This document shows positions 6,334 through 10,606 of a DNA stretch of 10,606 nucleotides, piece by piece. The stretch comes from Sulfurimonas sp. Its GTDB lineage: Bacteria; Campylobacterota; Campylobacteria; Campylobacterales; Sulfurimonadaceae. Positions within the stretch are counted from its first letter, which is position 1; every line of letters begins with the position of its first letter. Both the position numbers and the translations under genes were made by a program. The stretch lies in the NCBI GenBank assembly GCA_026988735.1, contig JALSKR010000224.1:1-10606 (forward strand), in the 5' to 3' direction. The notes below the pieces were generated by a model that was not told the DNA's origin, did not search any database, and saw nothing but the letters and a program-made list of their open reading frames with translations.

Positions 6334-7164
6334 TTAATTTATACTTTTTTTGATTGAATTGATGACATTTTGTATAATCCAGTCCGGAGTAGAGGCACCT
6401 GCGGTAACACCACAGTGCTTTTTACCATGAAACCATTGCGCATCTAACTCTTTTTCATCTTCAATATGATAGCTGTTTTGACAGTTTTCATAAGATATGT
6501 TGAAAAGCTGTTTGGTGTTTGATGAATTTTTCCCACCAATGATTATCATTACATCCGCTTCTTTGGAAAGTTTTCTAACAGCTTCCTGATTTTCAAATGT
6601 TGCATTGCAAATAGTATTAAAAACACGTACTTCTTTATGACGGGGAATCAAATAGTTGGCAACAGCCATATACTCTTCGACTTTTCTTGTAGTCTGGGCA
6701 ATAAGCGCTATACGTTCATGAAATTTCATTGTTTCAAGTTCTTCAACACTTGTGACTACAGTTGCACCGTTTGTTGCATATGATTTTACCCCTTTGATTT
6801 CAGGATGGCTTTCATCACCAAAAATGACGACATCATACCCTTTCTCACTCATTTCCTGGGCAATTTCCTGGGGTTTTGTAACAAAAGGACAGGTGGCATC
6901 TACTACTTCAATGCCGTTTTGTTTAAGTTGTTCCAGTTCATTTTTTACTATACCGTGTGTTCTTACTATGGCTTTATCACCAGGTTTAAATGTTCTAAAG
7001 TCCTCAACAAGTCCCACTTTAAAATCTTTGTCTAATCTGGCTATCTCTTTCGAGTTGTGAATAAGCGGGCCATAGGTGGCAGCATTTGTATTTTCTTCTG
7101 CAATTTTAATGGCACGTTTTACACCAAAACAAAACCCATAGTTTTGGGCAAGTTCTATTTTCAT
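6334..7164 (-). CDS. ispH: 4-hydroxy-3-methylbut-2-enyl diphosphate reductase
   Basis: IspH (LytB) makes IPP and DMAPP in the last step of the MEP isoprenoid pathway, using a [4Fe-4S] cluster. The 276-residue length is at the short end of normal. The three cluster cysteines are Cys12 (GFCFGVKRA), Cys92 (ATCPFV) and Cys186 (TICNAT). Substrate-site residues are present: His36 (GPLIHN), His70 (VRTHGI), His120-Pro121-Glu122 in ESHPEIKG with the proton-relay Glu, Thr157-Thr158, SSNTKQL (214-220) and Ser258 in ASTPDWII. The start is supported by GGAG (7173-7176), 8 nt upstream, and by the conserved second residue block. It overlaps the aroA stop by 4 nt (ATGA), pointing to coupled translation. Electron donors are not encoded here. 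Confidence 0.97.
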   Translation of the reverse strand: MKIELAQNYGFCFGVKRAIKIAEENTNAATYGPLIHNSKEIARLDKDFKVGLVEDFRTFKPGDKAIVRTHGIVKNELEQLKQNGIEVVDATCPFVTKPQEIAQEMSEKGYDVVIFGDESHPEIKGVKSYATNGATVVTSVEELETMKFHERIALIAQTTRKVEEYMAVANYLIPRHKEVRVFNTICNATFENQEAVRKLSKEADVMIIIGGKNSSNTKQLFNISYENCQNSYHIEDEKELDAQWFHGKKHCGVTAGASTPDWIIQNVINSIKKSIN

Positions 7165-8444
7165 TTTACAAACTCCACTTTAGTTATATTCTCCAAGAGT
7201 TCAAAAAAGTTTGGAAAAGAGGTGTTTATACAGTCTAAATCACTTACTTCCATTCCACACTTCAGCCCTGCAACAATAAAACTCATAGCGATTCTATGAT
7301 CCCCATCACTTGCAACTTTCGCTTTTCGCAACTCCCCGCCAAAGATTTTATAGCCATCTTCATATTCATCAACTTCTATACCACAGGCGTGAAGACCTTC
7401 AACTACCGTAGAAATCCTGTCAGATTCCTTCACTCGTAACTCTTTTGCATTTTTTACAATACTTTCGCCCTCTGCACATGCCATAGCAATAGAGAGTGCC
7501 GGTAATTCATCTATAAGCCATGAGATTTTATCTTCAATAACTATGCCTTTTAGTGGCGCATATTTCACAGTTATATTGCCTACAGGTTCATATTTGTCAT
7601 CTGTTAATTCATACGAGATATCTGTCCCCATCCGCTCTAATGCCTTAAAAGCTTCGATTCTTGTAGGATTTAATGTTACACCTTCAAGAACTATCTGTGA
7701 ATCAGGTACAATTGCAGCAGCAACTGCAAAGAAAAAAGCAGAGGAAGGATCGGCCGGAACTCTGATTTTCAGTGGAGAAAGCAGTCCCTTTAATGGTGCA
7801 ACAGTCGTCGTAAGCCCTTCTACCTTTATATCAGCACCCATACCTTTGAGCATTCTTTCTGTATGGTCGCGGGAGAGTTCGGGTTCTGTATATCTACACA
7901 CACCGTCTGCCCGCAGGGCTGCCAGAATCATTGCACTTTTTACCTGAGCAGAAGCAATTTTGCTTTCATAATCAAAGGCTTTTAAAGAAGCACCACGAAT
8001 TGAAAGCGGTGCCAAATCTCCATTTTTTCTTCCGTCAAGTTTTGCGCCAATGCTCATAAGCGGTGCTGTAACACGTTTCATCGGACGACGACGCAGATAT
8101 TTATCTCCTGTTAAAACAAAATGTCCGTTAGCAGAACTCAAAAGCCCGCAAAAAAGACGCATACCTGTTCCGGAATTCCCACAGTCAAGTATTTCAAACG
8201 GCTCTTGTATGCCATTGGAAGATATTTTAATTATCTTACCGTCATCTTCAACTTTTGCACCGATATTTTTTACGATTTCCAGAGAGTTCATTGTATCTTC
8301 GGCTCGTAAAAAATTTTCTATCTCACTGACACCCTTACTCAGCATTGAAAACATGACACTACGGTGTGAAATAGACTTGTCAGGTGCAATTTTTGAAATT
8401 TTCAAAGAAAAACTCTCGGCAGGAGACACAACTACTTTACTCAT
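7161..8444 (-). CDS. aroA: 3-phosphoshikimate 1-carboxyvinyltransferase (EPSP synthase), class II-like
   Basis: This enzyme joins shikimate 3-phosphate and PEP to form EPSP in the shikimate pathway to aromatic amino acids. The 427 residues show two repeats of the inside-out alpha-beta barrel. Key motifs are PDKSISHR (21-28: Lys23, Ser24, Arg28), GNSGTGMR (89-96), SAQVK (165-169), RDHTE (192-196), NPTR (259-262), the Asp312-Glu313 pair, KESDR (339-343) and GDHRIAMS (381-388). RDHTE, SAQVK, NPTR and a DKS-type N-terminal loop are the signature set described for class II EPSP synthases (the Agrobacterium CP4 type). However, residue 92 is Gly, where CP4 has Ala. It overlaps pheT by ATGA at its start and ispH by ATGA at its end. 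The start has only a weak GGA (8450-8452), consistent with translational coupling to pheT. Confidence 0.96.
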   Translation of the reverse strand: MSKVVVSPAESFSLKISKIAPDKSISHRSVMFSMLSKGVSEIENFLRAEDTMNSLEIVKNIGAKVEDDGKIIKISSNGIQEPFEILDCGNSGTGMRLFCGLLSSANGHFVLTGDKYLRRRPMKRVTAPLMSIGAKLDGRKNGDLAPLSIRGASLKAFDYESKIASAQVKSAMILAALRADGVCRYTEPELSRDHTERMLKGMGADIKVEGLTTTVAPLKGLLSPLKIRVPADPSSAFFFAVAAAIVPDSQIVLEGVTLNPTRIEAFKALERMGTDISYELTDDKYEPVGNITVKYAPLKGIVIEDKISWLIDELPALSIAMACAEGESIVKNAKELRVKESDRISTVVEGLHACGIEVDEYEDGYKIFGGELRKAKVASDGDHRIAMSFIVAGLKCGMEVSDLDCINTSFPNFFELLENITKVEFVK

Positions 8445-10606
8445 CGTAATCCAATTCCAAGTTCTTTGTTGAGCGCATCGAGTATAGAATCCATTGCAGC
8501 AGTGATATCTTCTTCTTCCAAAGTTTTTTCATCAGACTGCAATACAAAACGCAGAGAAAGACTTATATTTTCACCCAATGATTCATCACTGTATTTGTCA
8601 ACAGGATAAAAACGCACAAGCTCTTTGCGTGCATGTGTATCAATCACATTTTTCACTTTTTGATAAGACAACTCTTTTGGCATTATGATACTTAAATCCC
8701 TAAATGATGCCTGATACTTTGATGTATGTTTCGCTGTTTTGAGTGTATAGGGAACCTTTTGCAAATCAAGTTCACACATATATGTTGTTTGCAAATCATA
8801 GGCTTTTTCAACTTCCGGGTGTACTCTGAAAAGTTCTCCGATAACTGTACCCTCCATTACAACCTCTGCAGACTGGTAGATATGTGAAAGTGTATGTTTT
8901 GTTTTATATTCGCGTAATTCAATATCCCCGACAACATCAGCAATTTTTTGCACAAAAGAAGCAAAATCAACCTTTTTAGGCTTCCCGCTGTTTGCAAGAT
9001 TTTCATTCTCTTTGTCTCCGCTGAAAATAAAAGACATTCTGTACGATTCTTCCCGAAGAGGTGTAAAAACAGAACCAATTTCAAAAAGTCTGACTGATGC
9101 ATAGCCGTTTTTTACATTTGCAGATGCCGCTTTGAGTAAACCTGTCAAGAGTGTCGGACGCAGAGTATCTAGTGTCTGAACAATAGGATTGAGTAATTCC
9201 AACTCTTCTTTTGTTGTTTCAAAGCCATAAGACTCTAAAACTTTTTTCTCGTCAAAAACAAAATGAACAGATTCAAAAAATCCGCTCTGAGCACATCTGT
9301 GTCTAAAAACAGAGCGTTTTTTATACTCAAAATAGTTATCTTCAAGTCTGTTTTCTTCTTTCAAAAGAAACGGCTTTGAAGGAATGTTGTCAATTCCCAC
9401 CATGCGTACTATCTCTTCTACAATATCCTGTTTGTTTACAATATCATGACGAAACTGCGGTATGGAAACAACAAACTTGTCAACTGAGGACTTAGAAACA
9501 TCAAAACCCAGGTTTTTAAGAATTTTCGTTATAACGATTTTGTCAATATCTGCACCGATAATTGTATCAATTTCCTGTTTTGTCACAATCACATTTTTTT
9601 CTTTAAAAGAGGTAGATAATTCCAAACTACCACTAAAAGTTGATGAAACAGAGTTTGATTCTATCAAATCTATACAATAGGAAAGCCCACCGTTAAGCTC
9701 AGGTTCACTCCCGCGTGAAGTTTTATAGAACATCGGACCGGCTTCTATTTTTTTCTCAGCCATTTTTTTCGAGATAATATCAGGCGGAATATAACTCGCT
9801 TCCAAAAGAACAATTCCTTCATTCTTCGTTACTTTGGATTCATCTTTTTGAATAATCCCGACTATAGATGCAACTTTTCCCTCTTGCGTTTTAATACAGA
9901 CATAACCGTTTTCATCCTCATCCAGAATGATTTTTGCCATCGGTTCATCATCTTTGGTAAAGAACTCATGTTTATAGGCTCGCAAAATCACACCTGTTGC
10001 ATGGGTAACATAGAGTGTCATTGCTTCAACATCACATTTTCGGGACTCTTCAATCTGTCCAAGGCGAAGTTTCACAATAAAAGGGAGTCGTAATTCTTTT
10101 AAATCTATAGCTTTGTAACGCAGGTTGACATCCAAATCTTTTTCATGTGTCAAAGAGACAATGCGCCCTATTCCTCGTTTTTCGTCATTATCTGTTTGTT
10201 CGTACTCTTTAACAGGTCGATCAAAAGCAGCACTCAAATCTCTTGCAACTCCACGAATACTCAAACAGTCTCCACGGTTTGCTGTCAACTCTATTTCAAT
10301 AAGATCATCATTAAAAACAAGGTTCTCACTTATTTCCTGGCCGAGTGTAAAGGTACCTATACTTTCATCAAGTTCCATAATGCCTTTGCCCAAATCAGGC
10401 AGTCCTATTTCAGATGCCGAACATATCATACCTTCGGAATCTACTCCCCGCAGTTTTACAGGTTTGATGGCAAGTCCGGAAGGCATTACCGCCCCAATCG
10501 TTGCTACAACTACATGTAAACCTGCACGTACATTTGAAGCACCGCACACTATCTGACGAGTACATGAACCTATATCTACTTGACAAATATTCAACTTGTC
10601 AGCATC
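8441..10606 (-). CDS. pheT: Phenylalanine-tRNA ligase beta subunit (5' end outside window)
   Basis: The frame stays open to the window edge, giving 721 visible residues; about 50 N-terminal residues are probably missing compared with typical PheT. The first visible residues (DADKLNICQVD) already belong to the EMAP-like tRNA-binding domain, so the in-frame TTG at 10592-10594 is not the start. Later parts are VCGASNVRAG, NRGDCLSIRGVARDL (about 110-124), a B3/B4 editing domain (about 190-320), the B5 domain (about 337-410, with FRHDI and EEIVR), the catalytic-like B6/B7 fold, and a C-terminal ferredoxin-fold anticodon-binding domain (about 629-721). With PheS it charges tRNA-Phe; pheS is expected just upstream. 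The editing domain is unusual: where most PheT proteins have a GQPxHAFD motif, this one has TGVILRAYK, and RFERG is replaced by YKTSRGSEP. It ends in an ATGA overlap with aroA. Confidence 0.96.
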   Translation of the reverse strand, partial: DADKLNICQVDIGSCTRQIVCGASNVRAGLHVVVATIGAVMPSGLAIKPVKLRGVDSEGMICSASEIGLPDLGKGIMELDESIGTFTLGQEISENLVFNDDLIEIELTANRGDCLSIRGVARDLSAAFDRPVKEYEQTDNDEKRGIGRIVSLTHEKDLDVNLRYKAIDLKELRLPFIVKLRLGQIEESRKCDVEAMTLYVTHATGVILRAYKHEFFTKDDEPMAKIILDEDENGYVCIKTQEGKVASIVGIIQKDESKVTKNEGIVLLEASYIPPDIISKKMAEKKIEAGPMFYKTSRGSEPELNGGLSYCIDLIESNSVSSTFSGSLELSTSFKEKNVIVTKQEIDTIIGADIDKIVITKILKNLGFDVSKSSVDKFVVSIPQFRHDIVNKQDIVEEIVRMVGIDNIPSKPFLLKEENRLEDNYFEYKKRSVFRHRCAQSGFFESVHFVFDEKKVLESYGFETTKEELELLNPIVQTLDTLRPTLLTGLLKAASANVKNGYASVRLFEIGSVFTPLREESYRMSFIFSGDKENENLANSGKPKKVDFASFVQKIADVVGDIELREYKTKHTLSHIYQSAEVVMEGTVIGELFRVHPEVEKAYDLQTTYMCELDLQKVPYTLKTAKHTSKYQASFRDLSIIMPKELSYQKVKNVIDTHARKELVRFYPVDKYSDESLGENISLSLRFVLQSDEKTLEEEDITAAMDSILDALNKELGIGLR

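Noticed and set aside
7543..8472. Two open frames (134 and 140 codons) antisense to aroA
   Set aside because: Both are contained in or overlap a complete AroA with all catalytic motifs and show no family resemblance of their own.
8857..9102. 81-codon open frame on the same strand as pheT in another frame
   Set aside because: PheT reads intact through this region, so it is neither a frameshift nor a separate gene.
10125..10556. 143-codon open frame antisense to pheT
   Set aside because: It lies fully within well-conserved PheT coding sequence on the other strand; the translation is Ser/Thr-rich with no recognisable motif and no ribosome site was seen. Shadow frame.
10592..10594. TTG as the pheT start codon
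   Set aside because: Conserved PheT sequence (DADK) continues upstream in frame to the window edge, and the tRNA-binding domain would be cut.

Overview
The window looks like part of a Campylobacterota (epsilonproteobacterial) chromosome, most likely a Sulfurimonas-like free-living member. DNA is AT-rich, intergenic gaps are tiny and -10 boxes are TATAAT. Two gene neighbourhoods match arrangements I recall from Campylobacter jejuni and Helicobacter pylori: dapA followed by an SDR gene (Cj0806-Cj0807, HP1013-HP1014), and pheT-aroA-ispH-rpsA-unknown-serA (Cj0896c-Cj0891c, HP0402-HP0397). These locus numbers are from memory and were not looked up.

Layout. Bases 1-687 (+) hold the 3' part of an acyltransferase gene whose visible portion resembles OlsB/'hemolysin-like' GNAT proteins. 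After a short gap with a probable promoter, dapA (733-1626, +) and an SDR-fold reductase (1630-2397, +) form a tight pair. The SDR has a Tyr-x6-Lys catalytic spacing and FabL-like sequence, so it is probably an enoyl-ACP reductase. Bases 2398-2516 are the only non-coding gap over 100 bp. It lies between convergent transcription units and is rich in inverted and direct repeats.

From 2517 to the window end everything is on the minus strand. Read in transcription order: pheT (5' end beyond the window), aroA, ispH, rpsA, a short membrane-anchored protein of unknown function, and serA. pheT/aroA and aroA/ispH each share an ATGA stop-start overlap. rpsA has a probable promoter of its own. The unknown gene starts 14 nt after rpsA without a visible Shine-Dalgarno, and serA starts on the base after the unknown gene's stop codon.

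The genes serve core metabolism and translation: lysine/peptidoglycan precursors (dapA), probable fatty-acid elongation (SDR), serine (serA), aromatic amino acids (aroA), isoprenoids (ispH), Phe-tRNA charging (pheT) and mRNA binding by the ribosome (rpsA). I found no mobile element, CRISPR array, tRNA, rRNA, phage gene or defence system. No large undescribed system is visible. The items most worth a second look are the structured convergent intergenic region, the FabL-like reductase, the conserved unknown protein between rpsA and serA, and the altered editing-site motifs of PheT.
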